DNA from: Chitinophaga terrae (ex Kim and Jung 2007)
GTDB lineage: Bacteria; Bacteroidota; Bacteroidia; Chitinophagales; Chitinophagaceae
Reading direction: 5' to 3'
Length of the DNA: 55,223 bases
NCBI RefSeq assembly: GCF_900107795.1
Contig: NZ_FNRL01000035.1
Location: 1 to 55,223, forward strand
Shown in pieces: positions 34,621 through 43,690 of this stretch (within the stretch, counting starts at the first letter, position 1; each line of letters begins with the position of its first letter). Below the pieces are notes generated by a model that had not been told where the DNA came from, searched no databases, and was given only the letters and a program-made list of their open reading frames with translations. The position numbers and the translations under genes are program-made.

Positions 34621-36201
34621 ATGAAGAAGAACCTTTGGGCCTGGGCGCCTGTATGCCTTGTACTGCTGGCAGCTTGTAACGGAGATGGTAAGAAAACAGG
34701 AAAAGATTCTGCGACTGCGCCTGTTGCCACAGCAACTGTTGATACGACTGGCGACGACGCCCGGATTTCAACCGAAACCTATGTTGCGGAAATAATCAGC
34801 AAACGACAGGAGATTGAAAAACAATTGCCAGGCAGCACTCCCGACAAAGCGGTGGCGTTATACCGCTCCCTGGCCCTGTGCGCAGATACTGCCCTCCTTG
34901 CCATTTCCGCGAATGAAGGGGCGTGGCTGGACAAATATGTGAACTATTATTCTGAAAAGGAAGGAGCCTATGTTCCGCCGGCTGATGTAAAAGAACGCAT
35001 ACGATTGCTGGCAACAGCGGGAATAGAACCCTGGAATATCGGTGAAGGATATACGGAGTTACGTTTGGTTCCCAACTTCTTCACAGGTCTTTTTAAATCA
35101 TCTCTGCCGCCCGATTACAATACGTTCCTGGACATAAGAGCTGCAGAAGACACGGTATTATACAGCGCCGACGCCGGCCTGATGATCTCCTTCAACCAGG
35201 TTGGCAAACGGGTGCTGAGCTGGGAAAAGTTCCTGGATACCTACCCCGGTAGCGTTTTTGCCCCGGTGGCCAGGGAGTACTACGAACGTTATTTTTACGA
35301 TTACCTCTTTGGTGAAGATAATACGCCGTCGTTTGAAAAAAGAGGCGATGCCAGCTCCCTTGATCCCGCAAATAAAAAAGAATACCTTGATTTTATTCAG
35401 CAGCATGGCGATACCAAAGCCGGGAAGATAGTAAAGCTATTCCTGGAGCGCATCGCCGCCGGTGTTTCGTATGTTCAGCTGTCAAACGACCTGCAGGATA
35501 CGATAGCGCAGGCATTCGCTGATAAAATAGCGTTGATGCCTGTACAAACTGATTTCGGCGTTTCGCAGATCGAACGCCTTACAAAACCCGTTTATGATAC
35601 AGTGCCTGGCGAAATTGAAATCAGCGAAGGCAACACCGATGAAATAGAAAGAAGTCTCGACACCATCATGTATGTACAGCAGGATAATATACCTTACTGC
35701 CTGGCTGTTTATACCAACAGGGGTAAAGGAGGCGGCGCACCCGTATCAGGATGGGTGGATGTATGGCTGTTCAAAAAAACAGAGGATCGCTGGCAAACAG
35801 CTTCCTTTCTCCTGAATGCAGGAGGAGGCGGCATGTATGGCAATTCAGGTTATTTTAATAAACTGGTAAGAATGGGAAATAATACCATCGGCATTGTTGT
35901 TACCGGTGGTATCACGCACATGGGCAGCGATGTTTCATGGGATGATGTTATTGCCTGGACCGGCAATAAACTGGAACACCAATTCAATATCGTTACCCAG
36001 AATATGTACAATAATGGCTCAGGCACGCAAAGTTGCGTGATCAACCGCTGGATGTTCCAGCAGGGGCGGCAGGAGTATTATGATCTGCTTATTTTCCCCG
36101 CCAGCTGCCTGGTGAATACCTTGCCGTTAGATAAGGTAACCATACCTTACCGGAACGGGCATTATACTATACCGGATTCCTTCCAGGACAGGGGTATTTA
36201 A
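34621..36201 (+). CDS. Lipoprotein of unknown function
   Basis: The 526-residue protein starts with MKKNLWAWAPVCLVLLAACNGDGKK, a lipoprotein signal with Cys about 19, followed by a Thr/Ala-rich linker (to about 55). An alpha-helical region of about 60-300 has repeat-like features (FLDTYPGSVFAPVAREYYERYF) and a C-terminal half from about 330 is beta-rich (GWVDVWLFKKTEDRWQTASFLLNAGGGGMYGNSGY). I cannot assign a family. It would sit on the periplasmic side or outer leaflet. It may be cotranscribed with the preceding unknown gene (gap of 31 bases). Convergent with the desaturase gene. Confidence 0.6.
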   Translation: MKKNLWAWAPVCLVLLAACNGDGKKTGKDSATAPVATATVDTTGDDARISTETYVAEIISKRQEIEKQLPGSTPDKAVALYRSLALCADTALLAISANEGAWLDKYVNYYSEKEGAYVPPADVKERIRLLATAGIEPWNIGEGYTELRLVPNFFTGLFKSSLPPDYNTFLDIRAAEDTVLYSADAGLMISFNQVGKRVLSWEKFLDTYPGSVFAPVAREYYERYFYDYLFGEDNTPSFEKRGDASSLDPANKKEYLDFIQQHGDTKAGKIVKLFLERIAAGVSYVQLSNDLQDTIAQAFADKIALMPVQTDFGVSQIERLTKPVYDTVPGEIEISEGNTDEIERSLDTIMYVQQDNIPYCLAVYTNRGKGGGAPVSGWVDVWLFKKTEDRWQTASFLLNAGGGGMYGNSGYFNKLVRMGNNTIGIVVTGGITHMGSDVSWDDVIAWTGNKLEHQFNIVTQNMYNNGSGTQSCVINRWMFQQGRQEYYDLLIFPASCLVNTLPLDKVTIPYRNGHYTIPDSFQDRGI

Positions 36202-36223
36202 TACCGTTATACCAGGGCGATTC

Positions 36224-37234
36224 CTATATCGCTTTGGCTGCCAGGGTTGCGCGTCTTATTGCCGCAGCTTCCCGCAGTGAGATCATCCTTTGCAATTCCG
36301 GTTCCCAGACCTTCAGCCTGCAACAGGCAATGATATCACGGATCTTTAAAGTGGTTGTTTTGGCATTTTGCAGTTCGGGTATTTCCGCCATCGCTTCGGG
36401 CAAACGATAAAATGGAATACGAGCGTTCAGGTGGTGAATATGATGGTAGCCAATATTGGCGGTGAACCAGTTCCAGAGTGGCGACATTACCAGGTAGCTG
36501 GAAGAAAGCAATGCAGCATCGTGATAGCACCATTTTTCTCCTTCCCGGAATATTACGCCCGGGAAATTATGCTGCGCATAGAACAGGTAAGCGCCTATGC
36601 CGCAGGCTATTGTAAACGGTATTACAACACCGAACAACCACGATTCCCAGCCCAGGAAGTAGAAAACAGCTACGCTGCCGGCAACATGCAATAACATAGC
36701 CAGGAGGCTGTCGAGGTGCTTGCGCGGACTGCTCAGGAAAGACTGCAAACACATGCCAATAAAGAACATGGTAACATATCCGGTTAAAATAGTGAGCGGA
36801 TGCCGGGCAAACAGGTACATCGCCTTTTCCCTGCCGCTCATCTGTTCAAATTTTTGCCTCGTTGCAATAGGGTAGGAACCAATATCGGCTGTAAATAACC
36901 TGGAGTTATGTTTATGATGATAATCGTGCGACCGTTTCCAGATACTGACAGGCGCCAGTATATACAAGCCAAAAACAGTCATGATAGCATTGGCCAGTTT
37001 AGAGTGCTGCAGGATGGTATGATGCTGGTGATCATGATAGATCACGAATAGCCTGACAACCAGCAACCCTGCAAGTATGCTGAACACAGCCCCGATCAGG
37101 GATGGAAAAAATAAGGCGCCTGTTAAGGCAATTAAAAGCAATCCCAGGGTAGTCAATAAATGAAACCAGCTACGTGATCTGATTTCACTGGCAAAAGGTT
37201 TCGTTGCCAGGATTAGATCTTTTCCTTCGCGCAT
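36224..37234 (-). CDS. Fatty acid desaturase (membrane di-iron)
   Basis: The 336-residue protein carries three histidine clusters of membrane desaturases: HDHQHH at 67-72, HDYHHKH at about 103-109 and YHHIHHLNARIPFYRLPE in the last 80 residues, with four to five membrane segments between. The spacing resembles the FADS (delta-12/omega-3 type) family used to make unsaturated fatty acids or modify ether lipids. It would need ferredoxin or cytochrome b5-like electron donors, not seen here. It is 27 bases downstream of the acyltransferase gene on the same strand, so a lipid-modifying operon is likely. Confidence 0.9.
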   Translation of the reverse strand: MREGKDLILATKPFASEIRSRSWFHLLTTLGLLLIALTGALFFPSLIGAVFSILAGLLVVRLFVIYHDHQHHTILQHSKLANAIMTVFGLYILAPVSIWKRSHDYHHKHNSRLFTADIGSYPIATRQKFEQMSGREKAMYLFARHPLTILTGYVTMFFIGMCLQSFLSSPRKHLDSLLAMLLHVAGSVAVFYFLGWESWLFGVVIPFTIACGIGAYLFYAQHNFPGVIFREGEKWCYHDAALLSSSYLVMSPLWNWFTANIGYHHIHHLNARIPFYRLPEAMAEIPELQNAKTTTLKIRDIIACCRLKVWEPELQRMISLREAAAIRRATLAAKAI

Positions 37235-37261
37235 ATAAATAAGTTTTTAATGATGTGATCT

Positions 37262-38143
37262 TCAGACGGTCTGAGGGCGTTTATGTTTCCATCGCTTATG
37301 CGACCATAACCAGGTGGCTGGCTGTTCTATGATATCGTCTTCCAGTTTACGTGTGTGCGCTGCCGTTATAGCGCCTTCCGTTTCTGCAGATGGTTTTTCA
37401 ATAAGCAGGGTCGCTGATACGCTGTAATAACCCCGTTTTACTTTGTTGACGGACACATACACAACAGGCGTGTCCATTTTCTGAGCAATCTTTTCAGTTC
37501 CCTTGAACACTGGCGTATCCTGGTTTAAGAAGGACACCCAATAGGCATTGGAGGGCTGTGGCGACTGGTCCGCGATAAAGGCAGTAGCATTTACTTCGTT
37601 CCTGTTCTTTACCATCTCGCGGAACGTATCCTGCATGGCGATCAATTTGGTTCCAAACCTGGTGCGCATCTTATACATCAGGTTGTTGAACCGTTGATTG
37701 GCCAGTGGGTGGTAAATGACATACAGTTGCTGCCTGCATAATATGCTGAACGTATTGCCGGCCCATTCCCAGTTTCCTTTATGTCCCATCACCAACACCA
37801 CGCTTTGCTTTTCCGCTTCCAGTTTATTGAATAACTCCACGGTTGCAGGCGTGAAGCTGCAATGCTTTACCATCGCTGCTTTGCTGATGGTCAATGTTTT
37901 GAATGTTTCCAGGAACAGATCGCAGAGATGGTGATAGAAATCTTTGCAGATACGTTCAAGTTCTTTTTCCGGTTTCCCCGGAAATGAAGCCCGAAGGTTC
38001 TTCATTACTACTTTCTTCCGGTATGATATCACGTAATAAAGCAATACATACACCATGTCCGAAAGCAGATACAACAAGCGGAATGGTAAAATGGAGATGC
38101 AGTAGATTACAGGTTGCAGGCAATAATAAAAGATAGTTGACAA
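37262..38143 (-). CDS. Lysophospholipid/lipid A acyltransferase (LpxL/HtrB family)
   Basis: The 293-residue protein has an N-terminal membrane segment (LLYLLSDMVYVLLYYVISYRKK) and the family core with the acyltransferase HX4E motif, GHKGNWEW at about 119-126. Further family segments are YVIYHPLANQRFNNLMYKMRTRFG, QSPQPSNAYWVSFLNQDTPVFKG and VYVSVNKVKRGYYSV. LpxL-type enzymes add secondary acyl chains to lipid A from acyl-ACP; Bacteroidota members sometimes act on other lipids. It acts at the inner membrane. It lies immediately upstream of the desaturase, so the product may be modified further. Confidence 0.88.
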   Translation of the reverse strand: MSTIFYYCLQPVIYCISILPFRLLYLLSDMVYVLLYYVISYRKKVVMKNLRASFPGKPEKELERICKDFYHHLCDLFLETFKTLTISKAAMVKHCSFTPATVELFNKLEAEKQSVVLVMGHKGNWEWAGNTFSILCRQQLYVIYHPLANQRFNNLMYKMRTRFGTKLIAMQDTFREMVKNRNEVNATAFIADQSPQPSNAYWVSFLNQDTPVFKGTEKIAQKMDTPVVYVSVNKVKRGYYSVSATLLIEKPSAETEGAITAAHTRKLEDDIIEQPATWLWSHKRWKHKRPQTV

Positions 38144-38392
38144 GGCGGCAAAGTTTTAATAGCTCTACATCTCACATGAGCAAAAGGCATAAATGTAGCC
38201 CCCCACGGTCGATTTTCATAATATTTAATCATAATGTCTTGTTAAAGGTCTATCGGTCCTCTGATTTTCATCGCGTTAAAACAAGCGGCAAGTTTATAAC
38301 AGTCAGGTTTCTTGAAGCATGTTTGAATAACGACACCTTTATACGTAGTTACCCCTATGTGATTAAAAAAATATCCGGCGGGCTATGCACAT

Positions 38393-38426
38393 AAAAAAGC
38401 CCCCTGTTTTTAACAGAAGGCTTTTT
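38393..38426 (-). terminator. Terminator after the small secreted protein gene
   Basis: AAAAAAGCC (38393-38401) pairs with GGCTTTTT (38419-38426) and the inner TGTT with AACA. On the minus strand it ends with a T-run. It is 26 bases after the stop of the gene at 38452-38946. The rest of the 308-base gap (38144-38451) should hold the promoter of the acyltransferase gene, but I see no clear box. Confidence 0.8.
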
Positions 38427-38451
38427 AGCAGCACAAAGTTGTTGCCTGGGC

Positions 38452-38946
38452 TTATCGCCTGGCCGGTTCGGAAGACCTTAATTCCGGAGCCGGCATCTTT
38501 TTCAGCGTAAACGGCGCGGGCTTGCCATCTGCGGTCTCTACCACGAGACTGTCTTCTCCTTTAAAGTTTGGCTTCTTCGTGATGTACAGGGTGTAGTAGC
38601 TGTTATTCGTGCCACCGCGTGGAAAATCCACCTGTAAAGAAGCATGGTTCAGGTTCGAAGACCAGTTTACATAGCAGGTGTTAATGCCATATCCTTCCAG
38701 GCAGGAATTGGTTGGCGCAGAAATGATCTGTCCATCCGGTTGCTGATTGGTCCAGCTTACACACCAGGATACATATACGTTGCTGCCAACATGAGGCGAC
38801 AGCTCGTATACGCCGATAGAACCCGGATAAACGGAAGTCGGACCGGTAATGATAGTGGATTGGGCATTTGCATTAACGCTGCTCAGGCATAATAAAAATG
38901 TAAGGACGCTGAGGACCGCGAAAATCTGAGGGAATTTTCTCGTCAT
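38452..38946 (-). CDS. Small secreted protein with PKD/Ig-like domain
   Basis: The 164-residue protein has a signal peptide (to NANAQ at about 29). The domain that follows begins STIITGPTSVYPGSIGVYEL, the standard opening of a Bacteroidota PKD/Ig-like domain, and contains three Cys (VSWCVSW, NSCLEGYG, NTCYVNW). The last 30 residues form a proline-rich, charged tail (KPAPFTLKKMPAPELRSSEPARR). No enzyme motif is seen. It is probably exported and possibly part of a surface structure. It has its own terminator and no close partner. Confidence 0.6.
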   Translation of the reverse strand: MTRKFPQIFAVLSVLTFLLCLSSVNANAQSTIITGPTSVYPGSIGVYELSPHVGSNVYVSWCVSWTNQQPDGQIISAPTNSCLEGYGINTCYVNWSSNLNHASLQVDFPRGGTNNSYYTLYITKKPNFKGEDSLVVETADGKPAPFTLKKMPAPELRSSEPARR

Positions 38947-39154
38947 AACAAGGGTTTTGAGTGATACCGTGGAATAAAAAATTGTCGTGTCGAAATAAAG
39001 AAATTGCGCGAGGCTTTCCTAACTTTTTTCCTGATTTCTTTTTATCATGATTAGTATCTTTTTTAACTACCTGTTATACAATTATTTTTCGATATTGCCG
39101 TTCGTCCAATTGAGATAAAAGTCATAAATATTGATACGATATGATTAACGTTCA

Positions 39155-40318
39155 ATGCACCTGAATCAGCAACTTTGCACCTTTCCTGTTATCAATACTT
39201 TTTTCCACCGCATGATGAACGATACAAGCAACCAGGTTCCACTTTTAGCATCCAGGCAGCATTTCGAAATATTGGATGGCCTCAGGGGCATTGCTGCTAT
39301 AGCCGTAGTGATCTTCCATTTTATGGAAATTGCAGTACCTGATTATAATGATAGCTTTATCGCACATGCTTACCTGGCGGTTGATTTCTTCTTTTGCCTG
39401 TCGGGCTTTGTGATTGCCTACGCTTACGACCGGCGTATCAGCAATCTGGGCCTGCTGAATTTTCTCAAATTGCGTTTAATACGTTTGCATCCATTGGTGA
39501 TAATAGGGGCGGTCATAGGACTGGCAGTCTTTGTTTTTGATCCTTTCAGCAACCTTTACCGGTTGTATGCAGATAGCACCCTGTTGTTGTTTCTTTCTTC
39601 AGGCCTGCTTATTCCTTACCCGTTGGTGCGTGAACGTTATTTCAACCTGTTTCATCTCAACCCGCCTACTTGGTCGTTATTCTGGGAATATATCGCCAAT
39701 ATCGGTTACGGGTTATTCCTTTACAAAGCGGGTAAAAAAGTATTGTGGAGTGTAACCATCATTGCCGCGTTATCCTTGATCTGGGCGGCGAAATCTTTTG
39801 GCAACCTGGGCATAGGCTGGGGAGGAGATAATTACATAGGGGGCGCCGCAAGGATCGCTTTCTCTTTCACCGCTGGCATACTGGTTTACCGTCTTGGCTG
39901 GCGTATCCGTACCCGCCTTGGCTTTGCAGCATTAGGGTCGATTTTGCTCGCTGTATTCCTCTTGCCGTTTTCAGAGAAGTACAATTGGATCATTGATCCT
40001 GCCATGGCGATCTTCGTATTCCCGATACTTGTGGCCACCGGCGCCGGCGCTGCCGTGCATCCCGCTACCAGCAGGGTCTGTGAATTATCAGGAGAAATAT
40101 CTTACCCCTTATACATGATCCATTATCCTTTTATCTGGCTATTTATGAGTTATGTGGAGAAATACAAGCCAGGCATGAGCGAAATGATCGTCGTAATGCT
40201 AACAGGGGTAATTTCCCTGGTGCTTGTTGCTTATCTGGTACTAGTATATGTTGATGTTCCTATTCGCCGGTATTTCAAAAACAAAATGACTTCCCGGCCT
40301 GCGCTTCCCGTGTCGTAA
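39155..40318 (+). CDS. Membrane acyltransferase, acyltransferase-3 (OafA/YrhL) family
   Basis: The 387-residue protein has about ten membrane segments and the family opening FEILDGLRGIAAIAVVIFHF with the essential His. RLIRLHPLVIIGAVIGL and the FHLNPPTWSLFWEYIANIGYG segment (WSLxxE-type) support this. Such enzymes move acetyl or other acyl groups across the inner membrane to surface glycans, peptidoglycan or lipids. The first 19 residues have no family counterpart, so the true start may be 39212 or 39215 (MMNDTSN). No glycan locus is near, so the acceptor is unknown. Confidence 0.88.
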   Translation: MHLNQQLCTFPVINTFFHRMMNDTSNQVPLLASRQHFEILDGLRGIAAIAVVIFHFMEIAVPDYNDSFIAHAYLAVDFFFCLSGFVIAYAYDRRISNLGLLNFLKLRLIRLHPLVIIGAVIGLAVFVFDPFSNLYRLYADSTLLLFLSSGLLIPYPLVRERYFNLFHLNPPTWSLFWEYIANIGYGLFLYKAGKKVLWSVTIIAALSLIWAAKSFGNLGIGWGGDNYIGGAARIAFSFTAGILVYRLGWRIRTRLGFAALGSILLAVFLLPFSEKYNWIIDPAMAIFVFPILVATGAGAAVHPATSRVCELSGEISYPLYMIHYPFIWLFMSYVEKYKPGMSEMIVVMLTGVISLVLVAYLVLVYVDVPIRRYFKNKMTSRPALPVS

Positions 40319-40387
40319 TCCTATAAAAGGGACAGGATAGCAATTGCTATACAACTTCCCCTTATCTTTACCCCCAAATTCGACCGG

Positions 40388-42343
40388 ATGTTCTATCAAA
40401 ACATGCGAAAGGTTATTTTAATAATCACCTATTCTGTATTGTTCAACACCTATATTCAAGCGCAGCAAACAAAGGAAATTGACAGCCTTGTTAAAGTGTT
40501 GCAAAATGCGACTACAGATACTGGCAGGATCTCCGCAATCGGCGAAGTCGTAAAGCAATACCTGGTACAAACCGATTCTGTAAATGCTTTTAAATATGCT
40601 TACAGCGCTGCTTCCCTGGCGCAAAAAGTACAATCACCCCTGCATAAGGCGTACGCCGATCACCTGTTGGGATATATTCATCACCTGTTACAACACGAAG
40701 ACAGCGCCATCTATTATTATAACCGGCTGCTTTCCAGGCTCGAAAGCAGCACCGATCCCAAGGCCGTAAGGCTGATGATCTACGGCGCTAATAATCTTGC
40801 CGCCCTATATTCTAAAAACGGGAATATGAGAAAATCGGTGGAGTTGCTGGTTGATAATCTTCCCAGGCTTGACCGGGCCAATGATAAGCAGGTTTATGAA
40901 TTCACCATTCACAACCTGTCAGAAAGTTTCATAATAACGGGCGAATATAAAAAGGCTTACCTGTATATGCAGCAAAACATTGCACTGGCGGAAGAAGACC
41001 CCCAACCGGAAGCCAGGGTCAATCCTTATCTCAGCGCTGCTTTCCTGATGTATAAAATGGATAGTCTTAGCCGGATGCAACAATACCTGACTAAAGCAAA
41101 AGAAAACCTGGATAAAGCAAGGCCGGATAATGACTACAAGGTAAAATACCTGGCCTATAAAGCCACCTGGTATGCAAAAACAGGGCAGATTAAAGCCGCC
41201 AATGAACAGATGGAGGAGGCCTTCTTCATCGTATCCAAATGGCCTGACATAGGAAATGATTTCTACGACCTTTACACGGCAAAGGAAGAAGTGGCGGCAG
41301 CAGCAGGAAATTATAAGGCGGCAAGGGAGGCAGCACTGCTGTTGTATCAAAAAGCCAGGAACGACAAATATGCGGAAATCCTCTTAGCCAATGCGCTGCT
41401 GATTGCTAACTATTCCGCCAGGCTGAAGGATTATAAAACAGCTTATGAATATTCCAATCTATATGCTTCTTTGAGCGATAGTATCAGGTACACGGAAACG
41501 GTATTGGAGGTAAGCGAGATGGAAACCATGTACAAGACAGCGGAGAAAGAAAAACAGATCACCAGGCTGCAGGGAGAGAAACAACAGGTATTGCTGGAAA
41601 ATAAAAATCAACAACTGCTTAATACCCTGCTGGGCACAGGAGCAGGAGTGCTCCTGCTCATAATCCTGTTGTTGGCCTTTATTTACCGTAGCAGCAAAAA
41701 ACAGGCGGCGTTGCAGTTAAAGAAGGTGGAGCAGGAGCAGGAATTAAAACTTATACAGGCATTGCTGGACGGAGAAGAAAGGGAAAGGCTCCGCGTGGCC
41801 CGCGACCTGCACGACGGCCTGGGAGGCGCATTGGCCGGCATTAAACTAAAACTCTCCCATGACCCGGCGGTAGATGAAAAAGTAGTAGCGCAGCTGGAAA
41901 GTTCTATCAGCGAATTAAGGCGCATTGCACGCAACCTGATGCCGGAGCGGTTAATGCAATCAGGACTGGAAACCGCCCTGAAAGATCTCTGCGCTTCGTT
42001 TGCCAACCCAAAACTGGAGATAGAGTTCCAGGCCAACGGCATCAGCCAGGATATTCCTTTGACCACCCAGGTCAATATTTACCGGATCATCCAGGAACTG
42101 TTGGCCAATTCGGTAAAACATAGCGGGGCTACCAAAATTATTGTACAATGTATCCAGGAAGGTAAACAGTTCCTGGTAACAGTGGAAGATAACGGTAAAG
42201 GATTTTCCGTAACGGATCCCCAACATAGCAATGGCCTTGGATTGAATAATATTCATAGCCGTGTGAAAAATCTCAGGGGAAGTATGGACATTGTTTCCGA
42301 AATTGATGAAGGAACCTCTGTTAATATTGAATTATATGTCTGA
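40388..42343 (+). CDS. TPR sensor histidine kinase (NarL-partner, HisKA_3)
   Basis: From 40388 the protein has 651 residues; an ATG at 40403 starts the signal peptide better (MRKVILIITYSVLFNTYIQA). A periplasmic TPR region follows (about 30-400), then a coiled coil (KEKQITRLQGEKQQVLLEN), one membrane helix (TGAGVLLLIILLLAFIY, about 415-435), HisKA_3 with phospho-acceptor His475 in ARDLHDGLGG, and a C-terminal HATPase (NSVKHSGATKIIV, VTVEDNGKGF, NGLGLNNIHSR). It would sense a periplasmic signal through the TPR part and phosphorylate the response regulator that overlaps its stop codon. The ligand is unknown. Confidence 0.92.
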   Translation: MFYQNMRKVILIITYSVLFNTYIQAQQTKEIDSLVKVLQNATTDTGRISAIGEVVKQYLVQTDSVNAFKYAYSAASLAQKVQSPLHKAYADHLLGYIHHLLQHEDSAIYYYNRLLSRLESSTDPKAVRLMIYGANNLAALYSKNGNMRKSVELLVDNLPRLDRANDKQVYEFTIHNLSESFIITGEYKKAYLYMQQNIALAEEDPQPEARVNPYLSAAFLMYKMDSLSRMQQYLTKAKENLDKARPDNDYKVKYLAYKATWYAKTGQIKAANEQMEEAFFIVSKWPDIGNDFYDLYTAKEEVAAAAGNYKAAREAALLLYQKARNDKYAEILLANALLIANYSARLKDYKTAYEYSNLYASLSDSIRYTETVLEVSEMETMYKTAEKEKQITRLQGEKQQVLLENKNQQLLNTLLGTGAGVLLLIILLLAFIYRSSKKQAALQLKKVEQEQELKLIQALLDGEERERLRVARDLHDGLGGALAGIKLKLSHDPAVDEKVVAQLESSISELRRIARNLMPERLMQSGLETALKDLCASFANPKLEIEFQANGISQDIPLTTQVNIYRIIQELLANSVKHSGATKIIVQCIQEGKQFLVTVEDNGKGFSVTDPQHSNGLGLNNIHSRVKNLRGSMDIVSEIDEGTSVNIELYV

Positions 42344-42971
42344 TGACCAAAAGATACTGGCGGTAGTAGACGATCACCCGATCGTGATAGAAGGAATAAA
42401 ACACCTGCTGAAAAATGAACCGGCATATTCGGAAGTACTGAGTTTCATGACCGCTGCCAGTTTCCTGGCTTATGCAAGGAATAATACAGTTGATATTGTA
42501 TTGCTGGATATTATGCTGCCGGATGCCGATGGAGTGGATGTTTGCAAATCAATAAAAGAATTATTGCCTGGCGCCTGCGTATTGGGAATGAGCAACCAGT
42601 CGGAGAGGAGCACAGTATTGAACCTGTTGCAGAACGGGGCTTCCGGTTATATCCTGAAAAGTACGGGGGCGGGGGAGATACTGGATTGCATAAAAACTGC
42701 CCTGGGTGGAGAAGTTGCACTCTGTAGCGAGATCCGCGATCTGATGGTGAATTCGCTCGTCAAAGACGCCAAACAATTACCTGCTGTTACAAAGAGAGAA
42801 AAACAATTGCTGAAATTACTGGCCGAAGGTAAAACAACGGCTATGATCGCCGAAGAATTATTTCTCAGCCGCTTTACCATCGATACGTATAGAAAAAACC
42901 TTCTTCAAAAATTCAATGTTAAGAACACTACAGAGCTGCTCATGCTGGTGACCCAGGAAAAACTGCTGTAA
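42336..42971 (+). CDS. LuxR/NarL-family response regulator
   Basis: I start at 42336 (MSDDQKILAVVDDHP); the frame from 42291 lies inside the kinase gene. The 211-residue protein has a receiver domain with acidic pair Asp12/Asp13, phosphorylation site Asp58 (IVLLDIMLPDADG) and a conserved Lys (GYILKSTG), then a GerE/LuxR helix-turn-helix (LPAVTKREKQLLKLLAEGKTTAMIAEEL, RFTIDTYRKNLLQKFNVKN). Its start overlaps the kinase stop by eight bases, so the two are coupled. A likely target promoter with inverted repeats lies only 20-60 bases downstream of its stop. Confidence 0.93.
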   Translation: MSDDQKILAVVDDHPIVIEGIKHLLKNEPAYSEVLSFMTAASFLAYARNNTVDIVLLDIMLPDADGVDVCKSIKELLPGACVLGMSNQSERSTVLNLLQNGASGYILKSTGAGEILDCIKTALGGEVALCSEIRDLMVNSLVKDAKQLPAVTKREKQLLKLLAEGKTTAMIAEELFLSRFTIDTYRKNLLQKFNVKNTTELLMLVTQEKLL

Positions 42972-42990
42972 CCCTTTAAACACGCGCTTA

Positions 42991-43025
42991 CCTCCTATAA
43001 TTAGGAGGGTAAAAACTCCTAATTA
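42991..43025 (+). promoter_or_regulatory. Overlapping inverted repeats, candidate response-regulator site
   Basis: CCTCCTA-TAAT-TAGGAGG (42991-43008) is a perfect inverted repeat, and TAATTAGGAG (42998-43007) pairs perfectly with CTCCTAATTA (43016-43025). The half-site CTCCTA thus occurs three times in alternating sense. The block ends seven bases before a -33 box (43032), the place where LuxR-family activators bind. Binding by the regulator at 42336-42971 is an inference. Confidence 0.6.
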
Positions 43026-43031
43026 CCGGTA

Positions 43032-43062
43032 TTGTGCCCCATCGCCACCCCATTTAAATTTG
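43032..43062 (+). promoter_or_regulatory. Promoter of the small lipoprotein gene
   Basis: TTG at 43032-43034 and TAAATTTG at 43055-43062 with a 20-base spacer fit the Bacteroidota -33/-7 consensus. The start codon is 28 bases downstream of the -7 box. Confidence 0.72.
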
Positions 43063-43090
43063 CTCCATTAACCACATTCAATTTAAGTAA

Positions 43091-43582
43091 ATGGAAACTA
43101 AAAGAGTTAGACGCCTTAGCTGGGTTTTAGGCCTGGCGTTGGTTGCAGCGATGACCAGTTCTGGATGCAAAAAAGACGACGACCCCAAACCGCCCAGCGT
43201 TGAAAAAATAAACGCGAAGATCACCGTAACCGTTACCGGCGCAGATGCAAACGATCAGGCCGACTTCAGGGTACAGGCGGCAAATGGTGATGCCAGCCAG
43301 TATGGAGCTCCCGTTTGGAAGATCAATGGCGTTGTCCAGGGAAATGAAGATAACGTGTTTGTAAATGAAGAAGATTTTGTAACCAACGTAAAAACCTACG
43401 TATTCGAAACTGTTAAACCTTTTGATATGGTATCCGTGCACCTGGGCTTTTCAAATACAGATGGAGGACCAATGACTATCAATTACAAAGTGGAAGTGGA
43501 CGGACAGGTAAAAACCAATGTGCAAAACCTGGTATTGGCTGCAGGAAAATCTGAAATAAAAAATTTAACGTATAACAAATAA
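43091..43582 (+). CDS. Small lipoprotein, probable target of the upstream two-component system
   Basis: The 163-residue protein has a lipoprotein signal (VAAMTSSGCKKDDD; Cys about 26) and a beta-rich body with AKITVTVTGADANDQADFRV and the repeated VxVxG-type strands (INYKVEVDGQVKTNVQNLVLAAG). It resembles no enzyme and I cannot assign a family. It sits 119 bases downstream of the response regulator gene, with its own promoter and the inverted repeats described above, and ends in a strong terminator. A role as an output or accessory signal protein of the system is likely but unproven. Confidence 0.72.
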   Translation: METKRVRRLSWVLGLALVAAMTSSGCKKDDDPKPPSVEKINAKITVTVTGADANDQADFRVQAANGDASQYGAPVWKINGVVQGNEDNVFVNEEDFVTNVKTYVFETVKPFDMVSVHLGFSNTDGGPMTINYKVEVDGQVKTNVQNLVLAAGKSEIKNLTYNK

Positions 43583-43625
43583 TTTGTTCGGTTTTATACC
43601 TTGCCCCATATCAATTACATACAGC

Positions 43626-43651
43626 AGGCACACTGAAAGTGTGCCTTTCTT
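43626..43651 (+). terminator. Terminator of the small lipoprotein gene
   Basis: AGGCACACT (43626-43634), loop GAA, AGTGTGCCT (43638-43646), followed by TTCTTTTT. It ends the unit 43091-43582 and separates it from the convergent sigma-factor gene. Confidence 0.9.
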
Positions 43652-43690
43652 TTTGCCCCCGGTGTTCAGTGGAAGTAAAGTAGACGTGAT

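Noticed and set aside
38137..38394. 85-residue plus-strand frame in the 308-base gap
   Set aside because: No family similarity, no promoter and no ribosome binding signal; the gap is more likely promoter and terminator sequence.
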